Positions 13,148-21,215 of a stretch of DNA of 55,629 nt are shown here, piece after piece. This stretch comes from a virus, in the IMG/VR virus record IMGVR_UViG_3300008117_000712, positions 1 through 55,629 of that record; one strand, given 5' to 3'. Each line of letters begins with the position of its first letter. Within the stretch, counting starts at the first letter, position 1. The notes below the pieces were generated by a model. That model searched no databases. It was given only the letters and a program-made list of their open reading frames with translations, and was not told the DNA's origin. Made by a program: the position numbers and the translations under genes.

Positions 13148-15697
13148 ATGGCTAACAGCACTATGAACACCGCGAACACCTCCCGCAACTCGCTCCTGGC
13201 GCAACTCCTCGCGTCTGAGGGCATCACGGTCGAGCATCGTCCCGATGCCAAGACGGCATGGTTCGAACTCGACTCGCGTCGGCTTGTCCTCCCGCAGTGG
13301 GAGAACAAGAACCAGTCTGTCTATGACTTCCTTGTCGGTCACGAAGTCGGCCATGCCAAGTACACTCCCGCTGATGAGTGGAAGAGCGAGAGCATCCGCA
13401 TCGGTGGCGAGGGCAACAGCATGATCGCGAAGGACTACATCAATGTGGTCGAGGATGCGCGTATTGAGCGCATGATCAAGCGCGAGTTCCCTGGCCTTCG
13501 CTCTGACTTCGTCGCGGGGTACAAGGAACTCGCTTCGATGGATGCCTTCGGTCTTCAGGGTCGCGATGTCGCTTCGCTTCCCCTCGTTGACCGCATCAAC
13601 CTCTACTACAAGTTGGGTGTCCACACGGGCATGGTGGTCCCGTTCACCGCTGAGGAGCAGGTCTTCATCGACCGCATCAACGCGGCCAAGACCTTCAAGG
13701 ATGTCACCGACATCTCTGCCGATCTCTATGAGTTCGCGAAGCAGCAGAAGAAGGAACGCGAGGAGCAGCAGGGCAACGACGGCAACAAGGGCGGTGAGGG
13801 TCAGCAGGGCAAGGATCGCAAGAGTGGCAAGGGCGAAGCCTCTGACGGTGGCAAGGAAGAGCGCAAGGAAACCGCCAGTGCCAACGGCGAAGAGGACGGC
13901 GACAGCGACAAGTCGGAGACTCGCGAAGGCGGCAACGAAGACCAGAGCGGTCGCAGCGAGTCGCAGGAAGATGGCGAAGGTGAAGAGGAGTCGAGCGGTT
14001 CCAAGTCCGACAGCGCGGAAGACGCGAACGATGACGGCTCGACCGCCGACTCGTCCGACGAGACCGATGAGGGTGGCAACATGGAAACCGAAGCCAAGCA
14101 GAATCCCGACTTCGCTCCCGATGCTTCCTCGACCGTGAGCAACCTTGAGAAGTCGATGACCAAGTTCATCAACACCCACACCATCGAACAGACGATCACC
14201 GTCCCGCAGATCGATGCTTCCAAGGTTGTCGTGACCGCGAACGAGTTCGTTGCTCTCATGGACCAGTGCAAGGTCGGTCGCTACCACGGCAACAGCATCG
14301 GCAACGATGTCCTTGCTGCGGGTGGCATGAGCAAGTACATGGACGGCCTTGCTCTTGAGGCTTTCAAGAAGATGACGCAAGAGAACCGCCGCGCGGTCGA
14401 TCTCATGGTCAAGCGGTTCGATACTCGTCGTGCTGCGCGTAACTATGCGCGTCAGTCGAGTGCCAAGACGGGACGCATCTCGACCCGCCACCTCGCCAAG
14501 TACAAGTTCAGCGAGGACATCTTTGAGCGCATCACGATCAAGAACGATGAGAAGAACCACGGCATCGTGATCCTCCTCGACTGGTCTGGTTCGATGGGTG
14601 GCATGATTCAGGACACCGTGAACCAGTTGGGTGCGCTTCTCAACTTCTGCCGCCGCGTCGGCATCCCCGCCGAAGTCTACTTCTTCAGCAGTGTCCACAG
14701 CAAGATCGCTGACGAATTGTTCACGAAGAACAATCCGAACCTCAACGGCAGGAAGAACAGGGACGGCGAACTCATCAGCCGCCAAAACTGCGCTCGTTGG
14801 GGTGCGGTCGTTGAGGGTGTGAATTGGAATCTGCACGACGAGTGCTTTGCATTTACCGATGCGGTCTGTGGTCTTCCCTCTGGCACTGCGGGAAAGACTG
14901 CTGCGGTCTACAAGGCGTTCAGCCTGATTCAGGTCTACCATGCCAACATGGGCAACAAGGACTTTGCGCGGACCATGGGTCGCCTTCTCGTCCTCTCGCA
15001 GATGGTTGGCGGTGGCTATGTCTCGCTCACGAACCCGCAAAGCCTTGCTCTTGGCGACACCCCGCTTGATGAGTCGATCCTTGCCATGCGCGACATCGTC
15101 AACAACTTCCGAAAGTCCAGCAACACCAAGGTGACTTTCATCAGCCTCAGCGATGGCGAGGGCATGAGCATCATCAATGCGGTCAGCAGCAATGCTCTCC
15201 GCGATGCCAACCCGACCCGCAAGGTTGCGCGTGTGATGGTCGATGCTTCGAATGGCCGTCGCTATGCTGCGGACGATGGTGGTGGACACCGCAACACCCA
15301 TGAGATCGTGGTGCAGATGTTCAAGGATGCGACCAATGTGGACATCGTGGGCGTGATGATGGCGGGTCGCCTCTCCTATTGCAGCACCTTCTCTTCGGCT
15401 TGCTATGCCCAGAACAAGAAGATGGACTACCAGGCTCGTCGTGAATTTGAGCAGAAGTTGGTTGAGAAGTTCGAAGATGACAAGTGCATCTCGCTCCCCT
15501 ACGGTGCATACAGCCAGTACTTCTTCGTGCAGATCGTCAGCCGCATGAACACGGAGTACGCACAGCGCAAGGAGCAGAAGAAGTTGGACAACATGAAGAA
15601 CCGCAAGGTTGCCCTGACCCGCGAACTCGTTGCTGCCACCAAGCGTGACAGTGCGAACCGCGTCTTCATCAATCGCCTGATGGACATCGTGGCCTAA
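13148..15697 (+). CDS. cobT: CobT-like protein with HEVGH motif and VWA domain
   Basis: 849 residues. Residues 65-69 are HEVGH, a zinc-peptidase HExxH motif, followed by NVVEDARIERMIKREFPG with a possible third ligand. Residues about 200-330 are a low-complexity acidic linker (Ser/Glu/Asp/Gly). The C-terminal VWA domain has the MIDAS motif VILLDWSGSMGG near residue 475, as in CobT, plus SLSDGEGMS. Such proteins partner with CobS/MoxR ATPases; the CobS-like gene is at 4899. The metallopeptidase motif and the missing CobN argue for a MoxR-VWA remodelling or protease system rather than cobalt chelation. The mRNA is probably leaderless. The gene is G+C-rich. Confidence 0.84.
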   Translation: MANSTMNTANTSRNSLLAQLLASEGITVEHRPDAKTAWFELDSRRLVLPQWENKNQSVYDFLVGHEVGHAKYTPADEWKSESIRIGGEGNSMIAKDYINVVEDARIERMIKREFPGLRSDFVAGYKELASMDAFGLQGRDVASLPLVDRINLYYKLGVHTGMVVPFTAEEQVFIDRINAAKTFKDVTDISADLYEFAKQQKKEREEQQGNDGNKGGEGQQGKDRKSGKGEASDGGKEERKETASANGEEDGDSDKSETREGGNEDQSGRSESQEDGEGEEESSGSKSDSAEDANDDGSTADSSDETDEGGNMETEAKQNPDFAPDASSTVSNLEKSMTKFINTHTIEQTITVPQIDASKVVVTANEFVALMDQCKVGRYHGNSIGNDVLAAGGMSKYMDGLALEAFKKMTQENRRAVDLMVKRFDTRRAARNYARQSSAKTGRISTRHLAKYKFSEDIFERITIKNDEKNHGIVILLDWSGSMGGMIQDTVNQLGALLNFCRRVGIPAEVYFFSSVHSKIADELFTKNNPNLNGRKNRDGELISRQNCARWGAVVEGVNWNLHDECFAFTDAVCGLPSGTAGKTAAVYKAFSLIQVYHANMGNKDFARTMGRLLVLSQMVGGGYVSLTNPQSLALGDTPLDESILAMRDIVNNFRKSSNTKVTFISLSDGEGMSIINAVSSNALRDANPTRKVARVMVDASNGRRYAADDGGGHRNTHEIVVQMFKDATNVDIVGVMMAGRLSYCSTFSSACYAQNKKMDYQARREFEQKLVEKFEDDKCISLPYGAYSQYFFVQIVSRMNTEYAQRKEQKKLDNMKNRKVALTRELVAATKRDSANRVFINRLMDIVA

Positions 15698-15734
15698 GTC
15701 AAAACTCAAACTTCCCAAAGGAGAGAACACCACA

Positions 15735-16061
15735 ATGAACCAGAACAAGACCGCCAACTTCACCACCATCACCACCCACAGGATTCAGGGAGGTCAGTAC
15801 AACAGCCTGATGACCTTTGAGGTGCAGGATGGGAAGGACATTGTGAGGATTCGCAGTTACTTCAATGCCAACGAGAACAGGTATGTGGAGTCGTTCAGCA
15901 TCAATCCCCCCGAAGCCGAAGGTCGCGAAAACGGCTGGGTCATCGATGCCGAAACCTGGTACGACATCAAGATCGGCAGGGCAATCTACAAGTACATGAC
16001 TAGGGACGAGAAGAACAATCCCGATTTCATGAACCATATCCCCTTCCTCCCCGTGCCTTAA
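15735..16061 (+). CDS. unknown protein
   Basis: 108 residues with AAAGGAGAGAACACCACA upstream. Beta-rich (YNSLMTFEVQDGKDIVRIRS; YVESFSINPPEAEG). Its stop codon lies in the loop of the terminator that follows. No family recognised. Confidence 0.65.
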   Translation: MNQNKTANFTTITTHRIQGGQYNSLMTFEVQDGKDIVRIRSYFNANENRYVESFSINPPEAEGRENGWVIDAETWYDIKIGRAIYKYMTRDEKNNPDFMNHIPFLPVP

Positions 16062-16078
16062 AAAGCACGGGTTTTTTC
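16050..16078 (+). terminator. Rho-independent terminator
   Basis: CCCGTGC (16050-16056) and GCACGGG (16065-16071) flank CTTAAAAA and are followed by TTTTTT. It overlaps the end of the upstream coding sequence. Confidence 0.88.
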
Positions 16079-16113
16079 TAGTCGAAACTCATAGATACCG
16101 AAGGAGGACTCTG

Positions 16114-16572
16114 ATGATTCGTACACTCAGTAGAACATCCCCCGAGGTGAAGGACTTCCTGAAGTTCATAAAGGAAGACCTGAAGAACCACAGAATCCAC
16201 TTGAAGTTCTCAAAGAACCGCAATGTAAGGTTCAGCAAGACCACCACCACAGCAGCCTACTTCCATGAACCCGCGTCCAATAGATGGGGTTCTATTCGCA
16301 TTGGTACAGGCAATAGGAAACCCATTACGATACTCACAAACCTAGTCCATGAGTATTGCCATTTCATCCAATGGAAGAACGGTGACAGGGACTGGCTCAA
16401 GGGCAGTGGGGATCACATCGAAGGATCCCGCTATGTGCTTCTTGAGGAGCGTACAGAGAAGGAAATGATTTCCCTCATGCGCTCATGGAATCTTCCATTG
16501 AACTTCTCAGGAATTCGTAAACGCTCTCGTTCCTACATTGCATGGCTTCGATCAAACGAAATAGATATCTGA
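16114..16572 (+). CDS. HExxH metallopeptidase-like protein
   Basis: 152 residues with GAAGGAGGACTCTG upstream. ILTNLVHEYCHFIQW carries a zinc HExxH motif (HEYCH). A possible third ligand is in SRYVLLEERTEKEM. The C-terminus is basic (SGIRKRSRSYIAW). It resembles small phage zincins; the substrate is unknown. The FmdB-like zinc ribbon is the next gene. Confidence 0.7.
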   Translation: MIRTLSRTSPEVKDFLKFIKEDLKNHRIHLKFSKNRNVRFSKTTTTAAYFHEPASNRWGSIRIGTGNRKPITILTNLVHEYCHFIQWKNGDRDWLKGSGDHIEGSRYVLLEERTEKEMISLMRSWNLPLNFSGIRKRSRSYIAWLRSNEIDI

Positions 16573-16594
16573 TACCCCTTTAGGAGATTTCATT

Positions 16595-16885
16595 ATGCCA
16601 ACCTATGACTTCAAGTGTGACAAGTGCGAACATCTTTTCGAATCATTCAGAACCATTGCCGACCGCGATGCTCCTTGTTCATCCCCATGCCCCCATTGCA
16701 AGAAATCTGGTGGTGTCCGTCGTGACTTCATCGGATCTCCCGCAGCAGCCGTGGATATGAATCTTACCCCTGGTGCAGATTTCAAAGAGGTCATGAAAAA
16801 GGTATCAAAGGGTGTTCCGAAGCGGTATCGGGAGAACCTCGACCAAGCCGCATCTCGTCGTGGCACCGTATGGGGTAATGGCTGA
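16595..16885 (+). CDS. FmdB-family zinc-ribbon protein
   Basis: 96 residues after TTTAGGAGATTTCATT. MPTYDFKCDKCEHLFE followed by CPHCKKSGGVRRDFIG is the FmdB-type zinc ribbon (C..C-C..C). The remainder is basic and helical (FKEVMKKVSKGVPKRYRENL). FmdB proteins are putative regulators. It is the last gene before the late block. Confidence 0.75.
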   Translation: MPTYDFKCDKCEHLFESFRTIADRDAPCSSPCPHCKKSGGVRRDFIGSPAAAVDMNLTPGADFKEVMKKVSKGVPKRYRENLDQAASRRGTVWGNG

Positions 16886-16914
16886 TCACACGGTCAATCC
16901 ATATTTTTTCTACA

Positions 16915-16922
16915 TATAAATG
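16915..16922 (+). promoter_or_regulatory. late promoter (TATAAATG variant)
   Basis: TATAAATG differs from the T4 late consensus at the last base. It is the only promoter-like element before the late block starting at 16983. Confidence 0.5.
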
Positions 16923-16982
16923 TCTTTCTAAAGGTAGAAATACCACTCAAATACAGAAACTTCAATAAGAAAATGGCATAAA

Positions 16983-17531
16983 ATGAGATACACAGAAGCA
17001 AGAGCAATCCTATCAGAAGCAATCGAACAACTTGATGAGACAAAACTTTTACAGAGACAAATATCTCCAGGACAACAAGGAGGCTCAACAAAGTTTTATC
17101 CGCGAGATGACCCGTCTTCTCCTTATCATTGGTACCCGACGAATGATGAGCCATTTGGACCATCGAAGTGGTTTCCGTTACCAGCCTATCCTGGTGATGC
17201 GCCACCTCCCCCAATAGATCTACGCAAGCCACCACCACCACTAAGGAGTCCAAAGGAACGACTACAGGATGAACAAGATAGAGCAAAGCGCAAAGACTAT
17301 AATGATACGCGACAGAGGGATCGATTAAGAGACTTTCGCAAAAAAATACAGGATGGATTAAACCAGAAACCATATCAAAGACCTTATGTGGCACCTTCTG
17401 GACCTGGTGCGGGTTGGAATAATCCATATAGCCGCCCTTCTGAGCCTCCTCACCAAACTAGACAGCAAGAGCAATCCTATCTGAAGCCATCGAACAGTTG
17501 GATGAGAAAGAACTCCTACAAAGACTTGTAG
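16983..17531 (+). CDS. capsid-targeted Pro-rich protein, copy 1
   Basis: 182 residues as read. The N-terminus MRYTEARAILSEAIEQLDE looks like a capsid-targeting peptide with an LSE/A protease site. A Pro/Tyr/Trp-rich middle is followed by a basic helix (RDRLRDFRKKIQDGLNQKPY). The last 25 residues run through the start of copy 2 in the wrong frame, which suggests the original stop was lost by deletion. It is one of three tandem paralogues (16983, 17498, 18169). AGA/AGG codons are common. Probably packaged with DNA; function unknown. Confidence 0.65.
   Translation: MRYTEARAILSEAIEQLDETKLLQRQISPGQQGGSTKFYPRDDPSSPYHWYPTNDEPFGPSKWFPLPAYPGDAPPPPIDLRKPPPPLRSPKERLQDEQDRAKRKDYNDTRQRDRLRDFRKKIQDGLNQKPYQRPYVAPSGPGAGWNNPYSRPSEPPHQTRQQEQSYLKPSNSWMRKNSYKDL
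17463..17506 (+). repeat. 44-base exact direct repeat, copy A
   Basis: Identical to 18182-18225. It encodes the targeting-peptide segment ARAILSEAIEQLDE. In this copy the codons upstream (start codon and first residues) are replaced by ...CTAGACAG, with an in-frame TAG. Confidence 0.9.
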
Positions 17532-18133
17532 ACCCAGGTGATAGCACATTTGAACGCTCGCGTGGAGGATCAAAAAAACCATCTAGCCCAGGCATATGGG
17601 GACCGCAGTATCGACCGTTAAGACCAGATCCATCGGAACCAGTTGTATACCCTCCAGCCAACCCTCAACAAAAACTTCCACCAGTTTTTAGACCAGATTT
17701 TGAGGACAGTCCACAAACTCCAAGACCAAGAGATCCAGATCCAGAGTATGGCAATCCTTTTAACCGCAAACCTTGGGGGTGGCAACCAGGCAAGCCTCTT
17801 GAAATTCGTCCACCTGTTTATAGCCCCGATGGTGATCTTATAAAACCTGCAATATTCCCGTGGACAGAACCACATAGACCTCTACCCCCACCTGAGAGCA
17901 GACCAGAAAGACCTTCAAGAATTCCCCGCCCACCCATAGGTGGGCAACCAAGAGTTCCAGGTGTAAAGTATCCCAATGATGCGGGTGGTCTGCGTGGTCC
18001 ATTAGATCCTATTGAAATCGAACGAAGACGCAATAATCTACAGCGTGATCGTGAAAGGTTGAGAAGATTCCGTGATCAAGTGCGAGATGGATTAAACCAA
18101 AGACCATATCAAAGTCAACCGCGATTCAGATAA
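17498..18133 (+). CDS. Pro-rich virion protein, copy 2, start damaged
   Basis: 211 residues from the ATG at 17498 (MDEKELLQRL). The same frame upstream encodes ARAILSEAIEQLDE, the targeting peptide of its paralogues, but the start codon is missing and TAG precedes it. The middle is very Pro-rich; the C-terminal helix is RDRERLRRFRDQVRDGLNQR. If translated from 17498, the protein lacks most of the targeting peptide and may not be packaged. It may be a decaying gene, or assembly may have collapsed a repeat. Confidence 0.55.
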   Translation: MDEKELLQRLVDPGDSTFERSRGGSKKPSSPGIWGPQYRPLRPDPSEPVVYPPANPQQKLPPVFRPDFEDSPQTPRPRDPDPEYGNPFNRKPWGWQPGKPLEIRPPVYSPDGDLIKPAIFPWTEPHRPLPPPESRPERPSRIPRPPIGGQPRVPGVKYPNDAGGLRGPLDPIEIERRRNNLQRDRERLRRFRDQVRDGLNQRPYQSQPRFR

Positions 18134-18168
18134 TGTGGATAGCCTAGCATGATAAGAAAGAAGCAAAA

Positions 18169-18522
18169 ATGAGATACGAAGCAGCAAGAGCAATCCTATC
18201 TGAAGCCATCGAACAGTTGGATGAGTACAAATATATGCAGCCAGTGGACCCCGTATACCCATTTGATCCTGCAAGAGATAAGTTCAATCCTAAGAAACAC
18301 ATGCATGATGTCTGGATGCCCGTTCCACCCACAGGAGTGGATCCAGGCTTACCACGCGTTCCACCAATAGACATTGGAAAACCACCACCACCAATGATGA
18401 CTCCACAAGAAAGAGCGGAGGAAAGAAGGCAGGAAGGTATGAGGCGTTATCGTGGGGAAAGAATACTCCGTGACCGACTGAGAAAATTCGGTGATACAGT
18501 ACGAGATGCATTACGCCGTTAG
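18169..18522 (+). CDS. capsid-targeted Pro-rich protein, copy 3
   Basis: 117 residues. An intact targeting peptide MRYEAARAILSEAIEQLDE leads into a short Pro-rich middle (VPPTGVDPGLPRVPPIDIGK) and the shared basic C-terminal helix (ILRDRLRKFGDTVRDALRR). It is the shortest of the three paralogues. No enzymatic motif; the helix suggests binding to DNA or to the head core. Confidence 0.68.
   Translation: MRYEAARAILSEAIEQLDEYKYMQPVDPVYPFDPARDKFNPKKHMHDVWMPVPPTGVDPGLPRVPPIDIGKPPPPMMTPQERAEERRQEGMRRYRGERILRDRLRKFGDTVRDALRR
18182..18225 (+). repeat. 44-base exact direct repeat, copy B
   Basis: Identical to 17463-17506, within the intact start of copy 3. It could allow recombination that deletes the intervening 719 bases. 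Confidence 0.9.
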
Positions 18523-18562
18523 AATTAAAAGATAATACAGAAACTTGACAAAGAGAGAAAAG

Positions 18563-19882
18563 ATGAACAACCTATTCCTAAACCACCTAAACTCAATCAC
18601 ACCTCAAGGAAAAGCCAAAGATACATGCATCTTTGTTCCTGCAAGTGATATTAATGAAGCCCCCAAGTATGTCCAAGATGCCATTCCCGCAGTCCCAAAT
18701 CTTTACATGCTCACCTACAGTCCTGGTGAGAAGAATGAGACTCAGGGTGGAAGGAGGAAGTTCGTTGGTAAGATGAAGAAGAATCCTTCTATGGTCTATG
18801 AGGGTGCCTACAAGGGTGCCATGGAGGATTGGCTAACTGATCTTCCCAAGCCAGCGATTGCGGAACTCAAGGCAAAGCACGGGAAGGAACTTGCCCATAC
18901 GGGTGGAGCGGGATACCGAGACATTGCCACCAAGAAGACCCTTCCACTTCACAAGTCCATCGTCGGCATCCTGAAGAAGCACAAGGTCAAGCCATTTGCC
19001 CAAAACATCCATGACTCGTCCCATGTCATCCAGATGTCATTCCATACCTTCCATGGTGACATGAATGAGGAGAAGCATGTGGATGATGAGGGTGGAATGG
19101 CAATGGGTGAACTCAAGTCTATTATTGCAAATGCTAATGACATCATGTCGATGCTAAAGTCTGATTCTCAACTTGAGGGATGGGTTCAGTCCAAGATTAC
19201 GAAATCAGCAGATTACATTTCTTCAGTGAAAGACTACCTTTCCAATACTCCAAATTCGATATCTGAAGAGGAGAAAAAGAAAGAAGAAAATGAAGAATCA
19301 ACCAAGAGCATGATTGCTCGTCTTGTTGCTAGGGGTCACAAGAAACTTGGTAAAAAGATTCCCGATGATGTGATCCGCGATGTCGATCCAAAGTACAAGA
19401 CCAAGGATGACATGTACGAAGCCGCACAAGAGATAGACAATCTTCCTCCAAGCGACAATCCATTTTGGCAAGGTAGTAGAACTAGAAAGCCATCTGATGG
19501 AAGACCAAATCTTTTTTGGAGAAGGAAAGTAAATCCTGGTAATGAAATAGATGCTCTTGAGCCAAGAGGATCAAGAGATATTCGCTATTTTGAAGGACAG
19601 AGGCAGTTGAGAGATAGGCTTCCTTCAAATCCTCCTCCAAGTGTAGCAGAGGCAGCACCCGACATTGGACAGAACCTCAAGGGGATGCCAAAGAGGGCGG
19701 GTAGAAAACTTGCATATGCTTCCAAGAGGTGGGGCAAGGGCGAAATCCCATACAGCGAGTACAAGGTTGCGGATGAAAGACACACCCGCAAGATGGGTGG
19801 AAATGCAAGACGAATTGGAAAGAATCTTGACCAAGCCGTGACAGACTTCATCTCAAGGAAGCCAAGACGAAAGCGAAGATGA
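18563..19882 (+). CDS. virion protein with MNN.FL.HL.SITPQGKA leader
   Basis: 439 residues from the ATG at 18563, after AGAGAGAAAAG; the frame opens at 18545. The leader MNNLFLNHLNSITPQGKA recurs at 24173. The middle (MAMGELKSIIANANDIMSML, then LEGWVQSKITKSADYISSVK) matches a helical module common in phage virion proteins ('L..I...A......W.QSKI..A.DY...V'). A Lys/Glu linker follows, then the REL-like segment RQLRDRLPSNPPP and a strongly basic tail (KPRRKRR). It probably belongs to the head core or injected cargo. Confidence 0.72.
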   Translation: MNNLFLNHLNSITPQGKAKDTCIFVPASDINEAPKYVQDAIPAVPNLYMLTYSPGEKNETQGGRRKFVGKMKKNPSMVYEGAYKGAMEDWLTDLPKPAIAELKAKHGKELAHTGGAGYRDIATKKTLPLHKSIVGILKKHKVKPFAQNIHDSSHVIQMSFHTFHGDMNEEKHVDDEGGMAMGELKSIIANANDIMSMLKSDSQLEGWVQSKITKSADYISSVKDYLSNTPNSISEEEKKKEENEESTKSMIARLVARGHKKLGKKIPDDVIRDVDPKYKTKDDMYEAAQEIDNLPPSDNPFWQGSRTRKPSDGRPNLFWRRKVNPGNEIDALEPRGSRDIRYFEGQRQLRDRLPSNPPPSVAEAAPDIGQNLKGMPKRAGRKLAYASKRWGKGEIPYSEYKVADERHTRKMGGNARRIGKNLDQAVTDFISRKPRRKRR

Positions 19883-19887
19883 GTTAG

Positions 19888-20196
19888 ATGAAATCATTCA
19901 ATCAGTTCATTTCCGAAAGTTCAGAAAGACTTGTGAAGATTAAGCAGTCTGGTCATTCTGCAAACATCCGCAAGATTGATGACAACACATCCATGTTCTC
20001 TCATCGTGGTGTGGTCGGTCATGTGACCAAGGCATGGAACCGCATGGGTGGTTGGGGGTATCAGGCGGGGAACATCCGCGTGAATGGTAAGGATGTCGGT
20101 CTTCCCGTGATCCATGGAACACACAAGACCATGAATGATGCCATTCACAATGCCTATCAGCACACGATGTGGCACATGTCCAAGGGGAAGAAATGA
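19888..20196 (+). CDS. capsid-targeted small protein
   Basis: 102 residues. MKSFNQFISESSERL is a clear capsid-targeting sequence with an ISE/S cleavage site. The body (HRGVVGHVTKAWNRMGGWGY; HKTMNDAIHNAYQHTMWHM) is His/Trp/Gly-rich, with no family I recognise. It overlaps the following peptidase gene by 4 bases. Confidence 0.7.
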   Translation: MKSFNQFISESSERLVKIKQSGHSANIRKIDDNTSMFSHRGVVGHVTKAWNRMGGWGYQAGNIRVNGKDVGLPVIHGTHKTMNDAIHNAYQHTMWHMSKGKK

Positions 20197-20561
20197 AGTC
20201 CTTCATGCAGTTCATTTCAGAGCAGAATGAGAACACGATCAATGACTTCGTGCAGTTCGCTGCACAGGAACTTGGCTTGCAGACCACTCCAAGCATCAGG
20301 TTGTTGCAGTCGCGTGAGAATGGCATGACCACGGCATCCTATTGCCCCGAGGACAAGAGCATCAAGGTATTGTGTGGCAACAGAGCCACATTTGACATTT
20401 GCAGATCCATTGCACATGAGTTGGTGCATCAGATGCAGGATGAGAATGGCGATGAACTCGACGGAGAGACGGGATCACCATGCGAGGATGAAGCCAATGC
20501 ACTCGCGGGTAGGTTGATTCGCACCTATGGCGGCAACAATGCTGGCTTCTATGAGGAATAA
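20193..20561 (+). CDS. capsid-targeted zinc metallopeptidase
   Basis: 122 residues; ATG overlaps the upstream TGA. The targeting peptide MKSFMQFISEQNENT (ISE/Q) is followed by a minimal zincin: RSIAHELVHQMQ gives HExxH, and PCEDEANALAGRLIR supplies the likely third ligand Glu. The arrangement resembles small zinc peptidases in T4-like phages of marine bacteria. With the leader it should be packaged and delivered with the DNA, acting on a host protein or in capsid maturation. Confidence 0.78.
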   Translation: MKSFMQFISEQNENTINDFVQFAAQELGLQTTPSIRLLQSRENGMTTASYCPEDKSIKVLCGNRATFDICRSIAHELVHQMQDENGDELDGETGSPCEDEANALAGRLIRTYGGNNAGFYEE

Positions 20562-20564
20562 GAG

Positions 20565-21068
20565 ATGAAGACCTACGAACAGTTCATTGCAGAGGCAATG
20601 GAAATAAAGAATCTTTCCGAGAATTGGTCATATGCTCATGATTTTGATGAGATGCCGAACTCAGAGAAGCAGAAGTATGTCTACCATGTCACAACGGCAG
20701 CAAGGGCAGCAAAGATTGTCAAGCATGGTCTGAAGCCACGCAGTCCAAAGGGTCGCACCAACTACCCAGGCAACAAGGAATACACCCAAGGTCATGCATT
20801 CGTGACCAATCATCAAGGTGTGCGCTATTGGAAGGATCAGACGCTTCATGCAGTGAATCGACGCAAGCGCGAGGTGGATGAAAGAGACTACGAAAACATC
20901 CATGTGGTAAAGTTCCCAATCTCAAATCTCGCAAAGTCCACAAAAAGAAAGTTCACGACCGATCAACTTGGCACCAAGGATGCAAGGAAACATGATGATG
21001 ATCCACTCATTGATCCATCAAGTCATGAAGGATCCACCGCATTCAGGATTCGAAAGAAAGTCCGCTGA
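20565..21068 (+). CDS. capsid-targeted ADP-ribosyltransferase-like protein
   Basis: 167 residues with AAGAG upstream. MKTYEQFIAEAMEIK is almost identical to the T4 internal-protein targeting peptide MKTYQEFIAEA. KYVYHVTTAARAAKIVKHGLKP followed by HAFVTN matches the fold signature of ADP-ribosyltransferase/RNA 2'-phosphotransferase proteins ('YH.T......I...GL.P ... .FLT'). This would parallel T4 Alt, an injected ADP-ribosyltransferase that modifies host RNA polymerase. The catalytic acidic residue cannot be fixed. A +1 frame reading continues naturally to a stop at 21153 (DGLIGGFDVSEWWYISTIDD), so the C-terminus may be frameshifted. Confidence 0.72.
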   Translation: MKTYEQFIAEAMEIKNLSENWSYAHDFDEMPNSEKQKYVYHVTTAARAAKIVKHGLKPRSPKGRTNYPGNKEYTQGHAFVTNHQGVRYWKDQTLHAVNRRKREVDERDYENIHVVKFPISNLAKSTKRKFTTDQLGTKDARKHDDDPLIDPSSHEGSTAFRIRKKVR

Positions 21069-21171
21069 TACCAAGCCTCACACCATAGATGGATTGATTG
21101 GTGGATTTGATGTATCAGAATGGTGGTACATATCCACCATTGATGATGAATAACCCAGTCAAGCGCAGACA

Positions 21172-21205
21172 GGAGAGGCTAACCCCTCTCCTTGTTGTTT
21201 TCCTA
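21172..21205 (+). terminator. Rho-independent terminator
   Basis: GGAGAGG (21172-21178) pairs with CCTCTCC (21185-21191) and is followed by TTGTTGTTTT. It separates the cargo genes above from the polyprotein gene. Confidence 0.8.
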
Positions 21206-21209
21206 AATA
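21202..21209 (+). promoter_or_regulatory. late promoter (CCTAAATA), leaderless gene
   Basis: CCTAAATA ends 6 bases before the ATG at 21216. There is no Shine-Dalgarno sequence, so transcription should begin at or beside the start codon. Confidence 0.62.
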
Positions 21210-21215
21210 TCACAT

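Noticed and set aside
13130-15775. 881-residue open frame on the - strand opposite the CobT-like gene
   Set aside because: A shadow of strong codon bias in the G+C-rich + strand gene; no ribosome-binding site and composition dominated by Val/Leu/Arg/Asp complementary to the real codons.
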